A DNA stretch of 64,000 nucleotides from Methylobacterium durans (GCF_003173715.1 NZ_CP029550.1:6030001-6094000), one strand, 5' to 3'; counted from the stretch's first letter, positions 17,604 through 27,180 are shown. Notes: generated by a model not told the origin, from the sequence alone. Made by a program: numbers and translations.

Positions 17604-17659
17604 CGGGTCGTTAACCTTACGGGGACCACGGTTCGAGACGGGATTCGGAGGGCTGAGCC

Positions 17660-17833
17660 ATGACGATCGTCCACGGGGCCTTGCACTTGAGCGACGGCCC
17701 GCTGGCCGCCTCCCTCGCGGCATCCCTGGCCGCCCTCCTCGCCGTCCTCGCCGCCTCCATTCTGGCCGCGCGCGGGGCGGGTCCCGCCCCGCGCCCCATC
17801 CCGGTCCGCTCCGGGCGGCCGCGGCGGGGCTGA
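17660..17833 (+). CDS. Small single-span membrane protein
   Basis: Frame of 57 residues beginning MTIVHGALHLSDG, with one strongly hydrophobic helix (LAASLAASLAALLAVLAASI) and a basic Pro/Arg tail. GGAGGG sits ahead of the ATG at 17660. The gene converges on the transporter gene with a 1-base gap between stops. Too short for family assignment; real translation is likely but unproven. Confidence 0.5.
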   Translation: MTIVHGALHLSDGPLAASLAASLAALLAVLAASILAARGAGPAPRPIPVRSGRPRRG

Positions 17834-17834
17834 A

Positions 17835-19154
17835 TCAGGCCGGCTCCCCGGTACCGGCCTCCTCCGTCCGCGCGGCCCGCTTCTCCTGCGCGCGCCCGAG
17901 CCAGAGGGCGTTGAGGAGCCACGCCAGCGAGAGCGGCACCGCCGTGACCGCGACGGCCGTCGCCCCGAAGCCGAGCGCCGCGATCCCCGCGTAGGACCAC
18001 GCGCCGACCTGGTCGCCGAGCCGGTAGACCACCGTGTCGATGAAGCCCTTCGCCTTGTAGCGGTCCTCCCGCGGGACCACCGTGAACAGCACCTCCCGGA
18101 TCGGCCGGGCGATGGCGAAATTGCCCGCCCGCCGGAAGACCTGGAAGGCGACGATCGCCGTGATGGTCGGCGAGAGGGCCAGGCCCACGAAGCCCGCGAC
18201 GCTCGCCGCCGGCAGGAGCGCCAGCGTCCAGCCGACCCCGAGCCGCCGCACGATCCGGCCCGTCAGGAAGAGCTGCACCCCGAGGGTCAGCCCGTTCACC
18301 AGGAGGTCGACGGTGGCGAAGAAGGCCGTCTGCGCACCCCGGTCGGGGAAGCTGCGCTTCGCGATGCCCGCCTGCTCGAAATACAGGAAGGTGGAGGTCA
18401 CCGAGAACAGCAGCAGGAACAGGCCGATGTTCAGGAGATAGGGCGAGGCGAGCGTCCGGGTGATGCCGGCGAGCGCGCTGCCGCCGATCGGGGCGTGCTC
18501 GGGCGCCTCCCCGGGCACCCGGTGCAGGCGCTCCGAGAGGCGGGCGAGGCCGCGCATGCTGAACACGGCGGCCTCGAGCAGGACGACCGCCCCGAGGAGG
18601 AGCGCCCAGGTCGGCACGGAGCGGGCGAGCAGGGCCGTGGTGGCCGAGCCCGCGATGGCGCCAAGGGTCGCGCCCGCCGCGATGAAGCCGAACAGGCGCT
18701 TGCCCTGCTCCGTCGAGAACACGTCGACGATGGTCGCCCAGAAGATCGACACCACGAACAGGTTGAAGATCGACAGCCAGACGAAGAACACCCGCCCGAT
18801 CCACACGTCCGCCTCCGGCGGGGCGAGGTACAGGGCGAGGGCGAAGAGCAGGATGTTGAGGGCGAAGAACCGGTAGGTCAGCGGCACGAAGCGGGCCCGC
18901 GGCAGGCTCTTCACCAGCCAGCCGAAGGGCAGGTTGAGGGCGAGCATGCCGAGAAGCGTCGCCGTGAACAGCCAGGGCAGATTCTCGATGCCGCCGGCCA
19001 CGCCCATCTGGTCGCGGATCGGCCGCAGCACGTAGTAGGCGGCGAGAATCGAGAAGATGTAGGCCCAGGACCAGGCGAGGGCCCGCCCCTCGCCGGGCCG
19101 CACGTCGACGAGCCGGGCGAGGACGCCGCGGCCTGCAGGGGGCGAATCAGGCAT
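17835..19154 (-). CDS. MFS-type nucleotide transporter-like membrane protein (Npt1/Npt2-like)
   Basis: Integral membrane protein of 439 residues with about 12 predicted spans. It carries sequences typical of the COG3202 group related to ATP/ADP translocases: AAYYVLRPIRDQMG near residue 40, LFGFIAAGATLGAIAGS near 180 and RYKAKGFIDTVVYRLGDQVGAW near 370. In obligate intracellular bacteria such carriers exchange ATP for ADP; free-living Alphaproteobacteria have relatives whose substrate is not known, so the annotation should stay at family level. REP-like palindromes follow upstream of its start region. Confidence 0.8.
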   Translation of the reverse strand: MPDSPPAGRGVLARLVDVRPGEGRALAWSWAYIFSILAAYYVLRPIRDQMGVAGGIENLPWLFTATLLGMLALNLPFGWLVKSLPRARFVPLTYRFFALNILLFALALYLAPPEADVWIGRVFFVWLSIFNLFVVSIFWATIVDVFSTEQGKRLFGFIAAGATLGAIAGSATTALLARSVPTWALLLGAVVLLEAAVFSMRGLARLSERLHRVPGEAPEHAPIGGSALAGITRTLASPYLLNIGLFLLLFSVTSTFLYFEQAGIAKRSFPDRGAQTAFFATVDLLVNGLTLGVQLFLTGRIVRRLGVGWTLALLPAASVAGFVGLALSPTITAIVAFQVFRRAGNFAIARPIREVLFTVVPREDRYKAKGFIDTVVYRLGDQVGAWSYAGIAALGFGATAVAVTAVPLSLAWLLNALWLGRAQEKRAARTEEAGTGEPA

Positions 19155-19170
19155 GGGTGGCGCAGCGCGC

Positions 19171-19285
19171 GCCCTCTTCCCTGCGGGAGAGGGTGGGAGT
19201 GAGGGATGCGACCTCTCCGGATGAAGCGGGATCCCTCGCCCGGTCCGCGTCCCGCGGATTCAGGCCTTCCCGAACGGGAGAGGTG
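19171..19285. repeat. Degenerate REP-like palindromes
   Basis: Several imperfect copies of the element found at 9996-10098: ccctgcgggagaggg near 19180, gcgacctctccgg near 19208 and cttcccgaacgggagagg near 19266-19283. They fill the space between the transporter gene and the oxidoreductase gene; no coding frame is credible here. Confidence 0.6.
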
Positions 19286-19325
19286 AGCCGTGCAGGTCGT
19301 GAGGCGGTGGTGCCCGCGCCCTGCC

Positions 19326-20045
19326 TCACGGGGCGAGCCCGAGCTTGGCGCGCAGGTCCGGCGCGGACAGGTTGTGCCCGAAGCCGGCCGAGCCCATCGC
19401 GAACCGGTCCGCGTCCTTCAGCATGCCGACCGGGACGGGATCGAAGCCGGCATCCGCGACGAGGCGCCCGCCCAGCTCCAGGGCCGCCGCGTCGTCGGCC
19501 GCGATCGGCACCGCCATGCGGGGCGCGGGCCGGTTCGCGTTCGCCTCGAAGATCCGGTAGTTCGCGGCGTTGAAGGCCCGTACCAGCCGCGCGCCCGCGA
19601 GGAATTTCGCGCTCGTCGCGCCGATGCCGTTGGCGGCGACCTCGGCGTGGAGGTCCCCGTCCCGGGCCTGCGTTGCGTTGCCGGCATCGAGCACGATCTT
19701 GCCCCTGAGCGCCTCGCCGTGATCGGCCCCGAGCTGCGGGTAGGCCTTGTAGGGCACGGCCACGAAGACCGCGTCGCCGAAGCGGATCGCCTCCGCCGGC
19801 GTGCCCGCCCGCGCCCGCGCGCCGAGGCCCTCGACGAGACCCTTCAGCTCCTCCGGGTGGCGGGAGGAGAACATCACCTCGTGCCCGGCCCTGACCCAGA
19901 GGGTGCCGATGGTGCCGCCGATCTTTCCCGCGCCGATGATGCCGATGCGCAGGGGCTTCGTCCCGGCTTCCTGCGCGTGGGCCGGGAGAGCGAGCAGGCC
20001 GAGGGCGAGCGCGAGGGCCGCGCGGCGGGTGATGTCAGAGCGCAT
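19326..20045 (-). CDS. NADPH-dependent F420 reductase-like oxidoreductase, exported by Tat
   Basis: Protein of 239 residues. A twin-arginine leader (TRRAALALALGLLALPAHAQ) precedes a Rossmann domain beginning IGIIGAGKIGGTIGTLWVRAGHEV, which fits the F420H2:NADP oxidoreductase/NAD(P)-binding family (COG2085). Conserved features include FSSRHPEEL and ARLVRAFNAANY. Reaction not predictable. The start at 20045 lies inside the aldo/keto reductase gene (stop at 20035), an 11-base overlap showing a two-gene operon of exported oxidoreductases. Confidence 0.85.
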   Translation of the reverse strand: MRSDITRRAALALALGLLALPAHAQEAGTKPLRIGIIGAGKIGGTIGTLWVRAGHEVMFSSRHPEELKGLVEGLGARARAGTPAEAIRFGDAVFVAVPYKAYPQLGADHGEALRGKIVLDAGNATQARDGDLHAEVAANGIGATSAKFLAGARLVRAFNAANYRIFEANANRPAPRMAVPIAADDAAALELGGRLVADAGFDPVPVGMLKDADRFAMGSAGFGHNLSAPDLRAKLGLAP

Positions 20046-20949
20046 CGATGAACGCCTCCATCTTGGCCCGCTCCGCGGCGTCGGGCAGGCGCCCGCGGGC
20101 AGCGCCGAGGTTGTCCTCGACATAGGCCGCTTTCGCCATGCCGGGGATCGGGCAGGTCACGGCCGGGTTGGCGAGGACGTATTTCAGAAAGAATTGCGGC
20201 CAACTCGCGCAGTCGAACGCGGCGGCAAAGGGCGGCAGCTCGCGTCCCTGCACGGCCTTGAACAGCCGGTCGCGCCCGAAAGGCACGTTGACCATCACGG
20301 CCATGCCGCGCTCGGCCGCGAGCGGCAGGACGCGCTCGGCCGCGGCCCGGTTGTCGATGGCGTAGTTGACCTGGATGAAGTCGAGGGGTTCCGCCCGCAT
20401 CAGCGGCTCGAGGCCGTCGAACTGCCCGTCCCGCCAGACCGTGACGCCGACGTAGCGGATGCGGCCCTTGGCCTTCAGGTCGCGCAGGGTGGCGAGGTTG
20501 TTTCCCGGGTCGATCAGGTTGTGGACGGCGACGAGGTCGATCCGGTCCGTGCGCAGGCGCTCGAAGGAGCGGGCGATCTGGGCCGCGCCCGCCTCGCGCC
20601 CGCTCTCGCTGACCTTGCTCGCCAGGAACACCCGCTCGCGCAAGGGGCCCTGCAGGATGTGGCCGAGCACATCCTCGGCGGTGCCGTAGCTCGGCGCCGT
20701 GTCGATGACCGAGCCGCCGAGCGCCACGAAGCGCTCGACCGCCTCCCGCAGGGGGGCGATCATCTCCGGGATGGGCTCGACCTCGTAGCGGCGCGAGGTG
20801 CCGATGCCGATGGCGGGCAGGGTCTCGCCGGAGGACGGAATCGGCCGCCGGATCAGCGGACCCGGGCCTTCCGCGGCCCGCAGCGCGGCGGGCATCAGGG
20901 CGGGCAGCAGCGCGGCCCCGGCGATGACGGTGCGGCGGGTTGCGGGCAT
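20035..20949 (-). CDS. Aldo/keto reductase with Tat leader
   Basis: Protein of 304 residues of the aldo/keto reductase superfamily. Leader ATRRTVIAGAALLPALMPAALRAA is a twin-arginine signal. The TIM barrel has the catalytic set: Asp and Tyr in DTAPSYGTAEDVLG, Lys in FLASKVSE and His in LVAVHNLID. NAD(P)H-dependent carbonyl reduction is expected, in the periplasm, which requires Tat export with bound cofactor. It is translationally coupled to the downstream Rossmann protein. Confidence 0.88.
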   Translation of the reverse strand: MPATRRTVIAGAALLPALMPAALRAAEGPGPLIRRPIPSSGETLPAIGIGTSRRYEVEPIPEMIAPLREAVERFVALGGSVIDTAPSYGTAEDVLGHILQGPLRERVFLASKVSESGREAGAAQIARSFERLRTDRIDLVAVHNLIDPGNNLATLRDLKAKGRIRYVGVTVWRDGQFDGLEPLMRAEPLDFIQVNYAIDNRAAAERVLPLAAERGMAVMVNVPFGRDRLFKAVQGRELPPFAAAFDCASWPQFFLKYVLANPAVTCPIPGMAKAAYVEDNLGAARGRLPDAAERAKMEAFIDAL

Positions 20950-21072
20950 GAGAACCTCCGGCGCGGGACTTCCGCCCCGCCATCAGGTAGGGCGCCGCCG
21001 CCGCTGTCGAGGTTCGCCGGGCCGCCGCCGGGCGCGAATTTTGTCGCGGAATGTTTCCGGCGCCCGCGACGA

Positions 21073-21411
21073 TCAATCCTCCTCGGGCGGGTCCTCGAAC
21101 TCGGCGCCCTCGGTGTCCGGCGCGATGCGGAAGCGGTACTCGTCGATGGCAAGGAAGGCCCGATGCACCGCCTGCGGGTCGAGCCCGTCGCGCACCACCA
21201 GCGTGTTGAAGTCGATGAAGAGCCGCGCGACGCGCTGGTCCTCGGGCAGGGCCTGCAGGGCAGAGGAACTCGCCCCCGTGCTCATCATGAAGCCCTTGGC
21301 GTGCCCATCGGCGTCGGGGAAAGGCACGACGACGACCTGCCCCGCCGTCTCGGGCCGCAAATCCGCCCAGCGGGTCGGCGTCCAGGCGATCAGGGCTTCG
21401 AGCTGCTTCAT
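21073..21411 (-). CDS. Conserved hypothetical protein
   Basis: Protein of 112 residues, no signal peptide: MKQLEALIAWTPTRWADLRPE, a beta-rich middle (QVVVVPFPDADGHAKGFMMSTG) and an acidic end (FEDPPEED). It looks like a small globular cytosolic domain. The start at 21411 is preferred to an upstream in-frame start that adds 12 basic residues. No family recognised. Confidence 0.72.
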   Translation of the reverse strand: MKQLEALIAWTPTRWADLRPETAGQVVVVPFPDADGHAKGFMMSTGASSSALQALPEDQRVARLFIDFNTLVVRDGLDPQAVHRAFLAIDEYRFRIAPDTEGAEFEDPPEED

Positions 21412-21515
21412 GGCCGGAGCCGTGCGCGATCCCGCGGCGCGGCGCAAGAGGCGTGCCGAAGGTGAGCGCGCGCGGCGACGGCCGCGCTGTCGACCGGCGG
21501 TCCCGGCGGGAACGC

Positions 21516-21782
21516 TCAGACCCGGTCGCCGGTCTCCAGTCGGGCCGCGCGCGGGCGGAGGCGCACGATGTTGCCGGCGGCCTCCGCCGGCCCGTCTGGC
21601 CCGCGCGCCCCGGCCTCAACCCCGACGGCTTCGGGGCCCGCTCCGGCGCCATCCTCCGGGCGCGAATCGCCGGCGGCGGACGCGAAGGCGATCCAGCGCA
21701 CGACGCGCCCCTTGCCGCGCCGCGCACGCAGGCGCTCGGCCCGGCGCGCGAGCCAGACTGGCTGAGACTTCACACGCTGCAT
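21516..21782 (-). CDS. Small hypothetical protein with basic head
   Basis: Protein of 88 residues: a basic N-terminal third (MQRVKSQPVWLARRAERLRARRGKGRVVRW) and an Ala/Gly/Pro-rich acidic remainder ending LRPRAARLETGDRV. GGAGGG lies seven bases ahead of the ATG at 21782. The composition leaves some doubt that it is translated. Confidence 0.5.
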   Translation of the reverse strand: MQRVKSQPVWLARRAERLRARRGKGRVVRWIAFASAAGDSRPEDGAGAGPEAVGVEAGARGPDGPAEAAGNIVRLRPRAARLETGDRV

Positions 21783-22046
21783 GACGACCCTCCACTTCCG
21801 GGCCCAGAAAGCCGCCGCGGGATTTGAAAATCATCCTCCAGATGGATGATGTCGGCGCGATCCGGGCGCCGTTGATGGCGTTGCGTCGCCGTTCCGCCAG
21901 AATTCGACCGAAGATTGCTCTGCGCGCGCGGTCCGGGCGGGCCGGTTGACAGGTCCGGGCCTCCCGGATTCGATCGCCGCCGGAGCGCGCGCCCGCGCGA
22001 CCGCCACCTGCACGACCAACCCCGCCCATCGAGCGAACCGGATGCC

Positions 22047-22886
22047 ATGCTGAACTTCCTGAAGAAATTGTCCGGCTCCTCGGAGCGGATCCTCACCCCC
22101 GAGCAACAGACCTTCTGGGACGAGAACGGCTACCTGATCCTGCCGAAGTTCTTCGGGCCGGAGACGATCGCGGCGGTCAACGCCGAGGTGGAGGGCCTGG
22201 TGGAGCACCGCGAGCGCTTCCCCAAGGTGACGGTCGACATCATCGCGGGCGAATTGTCCGGGCGGCGCCTGCGGATCGCCGACGTGCCGGCCTCCGCCTT
22301 CAAGGGGCCGGTGAAGATCAACGACCTGTTCCTCGATTCGGAGGTGATCCGCGCCTGCAACCTCGACGCCCGGCTGACGCAGGTGCTCAACGAGCTGCTC
22401 GACGGCGACCCGATGGTCTGCAACTCCCTGAACTTCCTGTACGGCAGCGCACAATCCGCGCATTACGACAGCTGGTTCATGCCGCCGCCGGTCCGGGACA
22501 AGATGGCGGTCTCCTCGATCTGCCTCGACCGCTACACCGAGGAGAACGGCCCGCTCTTCGTCTACCCGGGTAGCCACAAGATCCCGCCCTACGTCTTCCC
22601 CAACGGCAGCATCGCGGCGCTCGGGTACGACATCGCCCAGGCCCAGGCCTATGTGGCGGAGACGACCGCCGGGATCGAACCCTTCTACTTCTACGGCGAG
22701 CCGGGCGACGTGCTGATCTGGCACAGCCAGGTCCTGCACGGCGGCGCGCCGATCCGCGACTCCGAGCAGACGCGCCGCAGCCTCGTCACCCATTACTGGC
22801 GGGCCAAGGACGTGGAGCCCGAGCGCCGGAACAAGCTGACGGAGCGCGCCTACATGCTCAAGCGCGAGCACCAGGCCCTCAACTGA
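22047..22886 (+). CDS. Phytanoyl-CoA dioxygenase-family Fe(II)/2-oxoglutarate oxygenase
   Basis: Protein of 279 residues in the PhyH family of non-haem iron oxygenases. The iron triad is visible as His and Asp in SAHYDSWFMPP near residue 141 and the distal His in WHSQVLHGGAPI near 230, followed by an Arg (TRRS) that would bind 2-oxoglutarate. FVYPGSHKIPP is a typical family stretch. The substrate is unknown; relatives hydroxylate lipids, betaines or small secondary metabolites. The ATG at 22047 begins MLNFLKKL; the upstream frame is not family-like. Confidence 0.88.
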   Translation: MLNFLKKLSGSSERILTPEQQTFWDENGYLILPKFFGPETIAAVNAEVEGLVEHRERFPKVTVDIIAGELSGRRLRIADVPASAFKGPVKINDLFLDSEVIRACNLDARLTQVLNELLDGDPMVCNSLNFLYGSAQSAHYDSWFMPPPVRDKMAVSSICLDRYTEENGPLFVYPGSHKIPPYVFPNGSIAALGYDIAQAQAYVAETTAGIEPFYFYGEPGDVLIWHSQVLHGGAPIRDSEQTRRSLVTHYWRAKDVEPERRNKLTERAYMLKREHQALN

Positions 22887-22896
22887 GGACGCGTCC

Positions 22897-22922
22897 GGCG
22901 GGGCGGCGGAACCCGCCCCGCC
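22897..22922. terminator. Hairpin after the phytanoyl-CoA dioxygenase-like gene
   Basis: Ten-base perfect stem ggcggggcgg / ccgccccgcc with a six-base loop, 11 bases past the stop. There is no U-run, so it may stall RNA polymerase or only protect the 3' end. Confidence 0.5.
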
Positions 22923-22968
22923 GCCCGCCCGTCTCCCTCCAGGGCATCGATTCGAGAGGAGACGGTCC

Positions 22969-23187
22969 ATGAGCCGCGTCACCGACACCGATCCCGGCCT
23001 GTCCGCGTCCGGGCCCGGCGAGAATCCGGCGGAGCCGCCCGCCGGCCCGCGCGCCTATCCGGACCGGGGGCCAACCGGCCGCCCCGAGGGGGCGGGTTCC
23101 CCCGGCGCGACGGAGCCGGGCGACCAGGGCGAGCCAGGCCACAGCGCCTACGAGGACGACAGGACGACCCCGCGCGACGGAGCGTGA
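22969..23187 (+). CDS. Small disordered acidic protein
   Basis: Protein of 72 residues made almost wholly of Pro, Gly, Glu, Asp and Arg (MSRVTDTDPGLSASGPGENPA ... SAYEDDRTTPRDGA split here). Without hydrophobic core it should be intrinsically disordered. The ribosome site (GAGAGGAGACGG) is strong, which is the main reason to accept it. Small disordered proteins of this kind are often stress-related in Methylobacterium, but nothing in the sequence proves it. Confidence 0.6.
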   Translation: MSRVTDTDPGLSASGPGENPAEPPAGPRAYPDRGPTGRPEGAGSPGATEPGDQGEPGHSAYEDDRTTPRDGA

Positions 23188-23336
23188 TCCCGCGCCGGTG
23201 ACGCAGGCGCGGCGGCGCCCCCGGTCCTGCCGCAGGGCGGCGCGCAACGCCCGGTTCCCGTGTCCCCTCCTCCGGCCGTCACGTCGCGGCGGGAGTTTCG
23301 TGAGAGACGCCGAGCGCTCGTTCGAGATCGTCCACC

Positions 23337-26300
23337 ATGCCGCTCCCGGTCTCGCCCGCCCTCCCCGCCTTCGCCGCCCCATACGCGGCCGACGACGCCG
23401 CCCTCGTGCGCGGCTTCCTCTCCGGCCCCGCCCTCGACGCCGCGGCGGAGGCGAGGGTCGACGCCCTCGCCCGCGACCTCGTCGCGGCGATCCGGGCCGA
23501 GGATGGCGGCCTCGGCGGCGTCGAGGAGATGCTGCGCGAATACAGCCTCTCGACCCGCGAAGGCCTCGCCCTGATGGTGCTGGCCGAGGCGCTGCTGCGG
23601 GTGCCGGACGCCGCCACCGCCGACCGGCTGATCGAGGACAAGCTCGGCCAGGGCGATTTCGCCCACCACGCCACGCGCTCGGGCGCCATCCTGGTCAACG
23701 CCTCGGCCTGGGCGCTCGGCCTCTCGGCCCGGATCATCCAGCCCGGCGAGACCCCGGAGGGCGTGCTCGCCCTGCTCGCCCGCCGCATCGGCCTGCCGGC
23801 GCTCCGGACCGCGGCGCGCCAGGCGATGCGGGTGATGGGCGGCCATTTCGTGCTCGGCGAGACGATCACGGCGGCGCTCCGGCGCGCCGGCACGGCCGAG
23901 GGCCGGCCCTACCGCTACTCCTTCGACATGCTGGGCGAAGGCGCCCGCACGGCCGCCGACGCCGAGGCCTACCGCGCGGCCTACGCGGGCGCCATCGCGG
24001 CGATCGGGCGGTCGGCCGGCAACGCGCCCCTGCCGGAGCGGCCGGGCATCTCGGTCAAGCTCTCGGCGCTGCACCCCCGCTACGAGCCCTTGAGCCGGGC
24101 GCGGGTGATGGACGAGCTCGTGCCCGTCCTCCTCGACCTCGCCCGGGCGGCCCGCGCCCACGACCTCTGCTTCACGATCGACGCCGAGGAGGCCGACCGG
24201 CTGGAACTCTCTCTCGCCGTCTTCGCCGCGGTGCTGGCCGATCCCTCGCTCGCGGGCTGGGACGGGTACGGCCTCGCGGTCCAGGCCTACCAGAAGCGCT
24301 GCCTGCCCGTGATCGACCACGTGGCCGATCTCGCCCGCGGGCTCGGGCGGCGCCTGATGGTGCGCCTCGTCAAGGGCGCCTACTGGGACACGGAGGTGAA
24401 GCGGGCGCAGGAACGGGGGCTGTCCGACTACCCCGTCTTCACCCGCAAGGCCACGACCGACCTCTGCTACATGGAAGCCGCCGAGCGTCTCCTCTCGCAC
24501 AGGCCCCGCCTCTTCCCGCAATTCGCCACCCACAACGCGCTGACCGTCGCGAGCATCGCGGAGCGGGCCGGCAGCCCGGAGGGCTACGAGTTCCAGCGCC
24601 TGCACGGCATGGGCGAGGCCCTCTACGCGCGGCTCCTCGCGGCCCGCCCCGGCACGGCCTGCCGCACCTACGCCCCGGTCGGCGGCCACCGTGACCTCCT
24701 CGCCTACCTCGTGCGGCGGCTTCTCGAGAACGGCGCCAACTCCTCCTTCGTCTCCCTCGCCGCCGACCCGGCCGTGCCGGTCGAGACCCTGCTGCGCCGC
24801 CCGGCCGAGGCCGTCGGCGCGCCCGAGCGGGCGCGCCACCCGCGCCTGCCCCTGCCGCGCAACCTCCACGCGCCGGGGCGCCGCGGCGCGAACGGCGTCG
24901 AGTTCGGCGCCCGGGCCGAGCTCGCCGCTTTGCTCGCCGAGGTGCGCGGGCCGCGGGGCCCGCCCGCGCCGCTCCGATCCGCGACGGGACCGAGGTGGCG
25001 GGCCCGGCCCGCGACGTCCGCAGCCCGATCGACGGCGCGATCGTCGGCCGGGTGGTCGAGGCGTCTCCCGAGGCCGCCGACGCGGCGATGGCGGCGGCCG
25101 CCCGCGCCGCGCCGGCCTGGGCCGCCACCCCCGCCGCGGACAGGGCGGCGGCCCTGGAGCGGGCCGCGGACCTCATCGAGGGACGGCGCGGGCGCCTCAT
25201 CCACCTCCTCCAGGCGGAGGCCGGCAAGACTCTCGACGACGCGCTCTCCGAGATCCGCGAGGCGGTCGATTTCTGCCGCTACTACGCCCTCGAGGGCCGG
25301 CGCCTGTTCGTCGCCCCGCAGGCGCTCACGGGCCCGGCGGGGGAGTCGAACCACCTGGCCCTGCGCGGGCGGGGCGTGTTCGTCGCGATCTCGCCCTGGA
25401 ACTTCCCCCTCGCGATCTTCGTCGGCCAGGTCGCCGCCGCCCTGATGGCGGGCAACGCGGTCGCGGCCAAGCCCGCCGGGCAGACGCCGCTCGTCGCGGC
25501 GGAGGCCGTGCGGCTCCTCCACCGGGCCGGCATCCCGCCGGGCGCGCTCCAGCTCGTGCCGGGCGACGGCGCGGCCGGCGCCCGGCTCGTGTCGCACGCG
25601 GCGACGGCCGGAATCGCCTTCACGGGCTCGACCGGGACGGCGCGGGCGATCAACCGGGCGCTGGCGGGGCGCGACGGGCCGATCGTGCCGCTCATCGCCG
25701 AGACCGGCGGCATCAACGCGATGCTCGTCGACGCCACCGCCCTGCCCGAGCAGGTCGCCGACGACGTCGTGACCTCGGCCTTCCGCTCCGCCGGCCAGCG
25801 CTGCTCGGCGCTCCGCCTCCTCCTCGTGCAGGCGGACGTGGCCGACCGGGTGATCGCGATGGTGACGGGCGCGGCGCGCGAGCTCCGCCTCGGCGACCCG
25901 CGCGATCCCGCGACCCATGTGGGGCCGGTCATCGACGCCGAGGCGAAGCGGCGCCTCGACGCGCACGCCGCGCGGATGCGGGTGCGGGCGCGGATCCATC
26001 TCGACGGCCGGCCGCCCGCGGGCGGCCATTTCGTGGCCCCCCAGATCTACGAGATCGGGAGCCCGGCGGATCTCACGGAGGAGGTGTTCGGCCCGATCCT
26101 CCACGTCGCCCGCTACGCCGCGGCCGATCTCGACCGGGTGCTGGAGGCGGTGGCGGCCCTCGGCTACGGCCTGACGCTCGGCATCCATTCCCGCATCGAC
26201 GCCACCGTGGCGCGGGTGGTGGAGCGGCTCCCCCACGGCAACGTCTACGTCAACCGCAACATGATCGGCGCGGTGGTCGGCGTGCAGCCCTTCGGCGGCT

Positions 26301-26431
26301 GCGGCCTGTCGGGCACCGGCCCGAAGGCCGGCGGCCCGCATTACCTGCCCCGCTTCGCCGCCGAGCAGACGGTGACGGTCAACACGGCGGCCTCCGGCGG
26401 GGACGCGGCCCTCCTCGCCCTCGACGAGTGA
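23337..26431 (+). CDS. putA: PutA, proline dehydrogenase / 1-pyrroline-5-carboxylate dehydrogenase (apparent frameshift near 24965)
   Basis: Bifunctional enzyme that oxidises proline to glutamate. The N-terminal FAD-dependent PRODH barrel shows ISVKLSALHPRYE, RLVKGAYWDTEVKRAQERG, LHGMGEALYARL and RTYAPVGGHRDLLAYLVRRL. The NAD-dependent aldehyde dehydrogenase half shows ISPWNFPLAIFVGQ, FTGSTGTARAINR, general-base Glu in IAETGGIN and the nucleophile Cys in SAGQRCSALR. There is no N-terminal ribbon-helix-helix domain, so it is not a self-regulating PutA. The halves are in different frames; the span is 3n+2 bases and one base added near the ggcccgcccgcg at 24957-24968 gives one protein of about 1031 residues, the normal size. 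Judged sequencing error. Confidence 0.93.
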
Positions 26432-26510
26432 GACCCGCGCTCGACATGCGAGGCGTCGGAGGGGCGATGCGTGAAACGGCAAGCCCGTTCGGGCGAGGCG
26501 GCCCGCGGGC

Positions 26511-26711
26511 TCAGGCGGGGACCAAGACGGGCGCTTCGGCCCGCGCCCGCAGCATCACGGCCTCGCGGGCGTGGCGGCGGGCGTCCATGCGCAGGGCCTC
26601 GGCGACGGCGTCGTTCCCGTTCTGCTCGTGGAAGCGCGCGGCGGCGCGCAGCTCGGATGCGATCTGCTCGGCCAGCGCCGCTTCCAGCTCGATTCGCCCG
26701 CCATGCTCCAT
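26511..26711 (-). CDS. Small helical conserved protein
   Basis: Protein of 66 residues (MEHGGRIELEAALAEQIASEL...LVPA), almost entirely amphipathic helix with many Ala, Glu and Arg. GGGGAGG lies seven bases ahead of the ATG at 26711. Gene is in antisense-free space downstream of putA. No family recognised. Confidence 0.6.
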   Translation of the reverse strand: MEHGGRIELEAALAEQIASELRAAARFHEQNGNDAVAEALRMDARRHAREAVMLRARAEAPVLVPA

Positions 26712-26793
26712 GCCGCTGCCTCCCCGCCCCGTCTGCGCGAGGCTAGAGGCGGGCGGACACGCCCGTCGATTGGACTTTCGGGTGACGAAATCG

Positions 26794-27180
26794 TCAGTTG
26801 ATCAGGCAGAAGCCGGAAGCCGCATCCTGGCTGCCGCCGACGAGGCGCCCGCTCGGGCAGTAGGGCTCCTTGGCGCGCGCCTCGCGGAATGGGGCGGGGA
26901 GCGGCGCCGGGACGACGGCGGCGATCGGCCCGCGCTCGGTGAGCGCGACCGGGGCGGCGACCGCGGCCGTCGCGGTGGCCGTCCCCGGCCCGAGCCGCAG
27001 GGTCAGGCCGCCGAGGGGCGACGCTTCCGTCCGGGCACGGGCAGGCTCGGCTGCGCGGATCGGGCCGTGGTGGCTCCGGAAGCCCGAGAACCGGACGCCC
27101 CGGGCCTCGGCCGGCAGGGCGCCCGCCAGGGCACCCGCGATGAGTAGGGCCGCGGCCCCGGCGAAGGATGGGCTCCGCAT
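26794..27180 (-). CDS. Exported hypothetical protein
   Basis: Protein of 128 residues with signal peptide (FAGAAALLIAGALAGALPAEA), a His/Arg patch (RFSGFRSHHGPIRAA), an Ala-rich centre and a C-terminal piece with two cysteines (EPYCPSGRLVGGSQDAASGFC). The cysteines could form one disulphide. Start at 27180 has GGAG in the leader. Function unknown. Confidence 0.68.
   Translation of the reverse strand: MRSPSFAGAAALLIAGALAGALPAEARGVRFSGFRSHHGPIRAAEPARARTEASPLGGLTLRLGPGTATATAAVAAPVALTERGPIAAVVPAPLPAPFREARAKEPYCPSGRLVGGSQDAASGFCLIN

Noticed and set aside
17630..17660. tRNA-like ggttcgag sequence
   Set aside because: No acceptor or anticodon stem can be formed around it; no tRNA gene was found anywhere in the window.
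23337..26431. putA as a pseudogene, or as two separate genes for PRODH and P5C dehydrogenase
   Set aside because: Both halves are complete with all catalytic residues, and one missing base explains the break. The same one-base pattern recurs in nine other genes.
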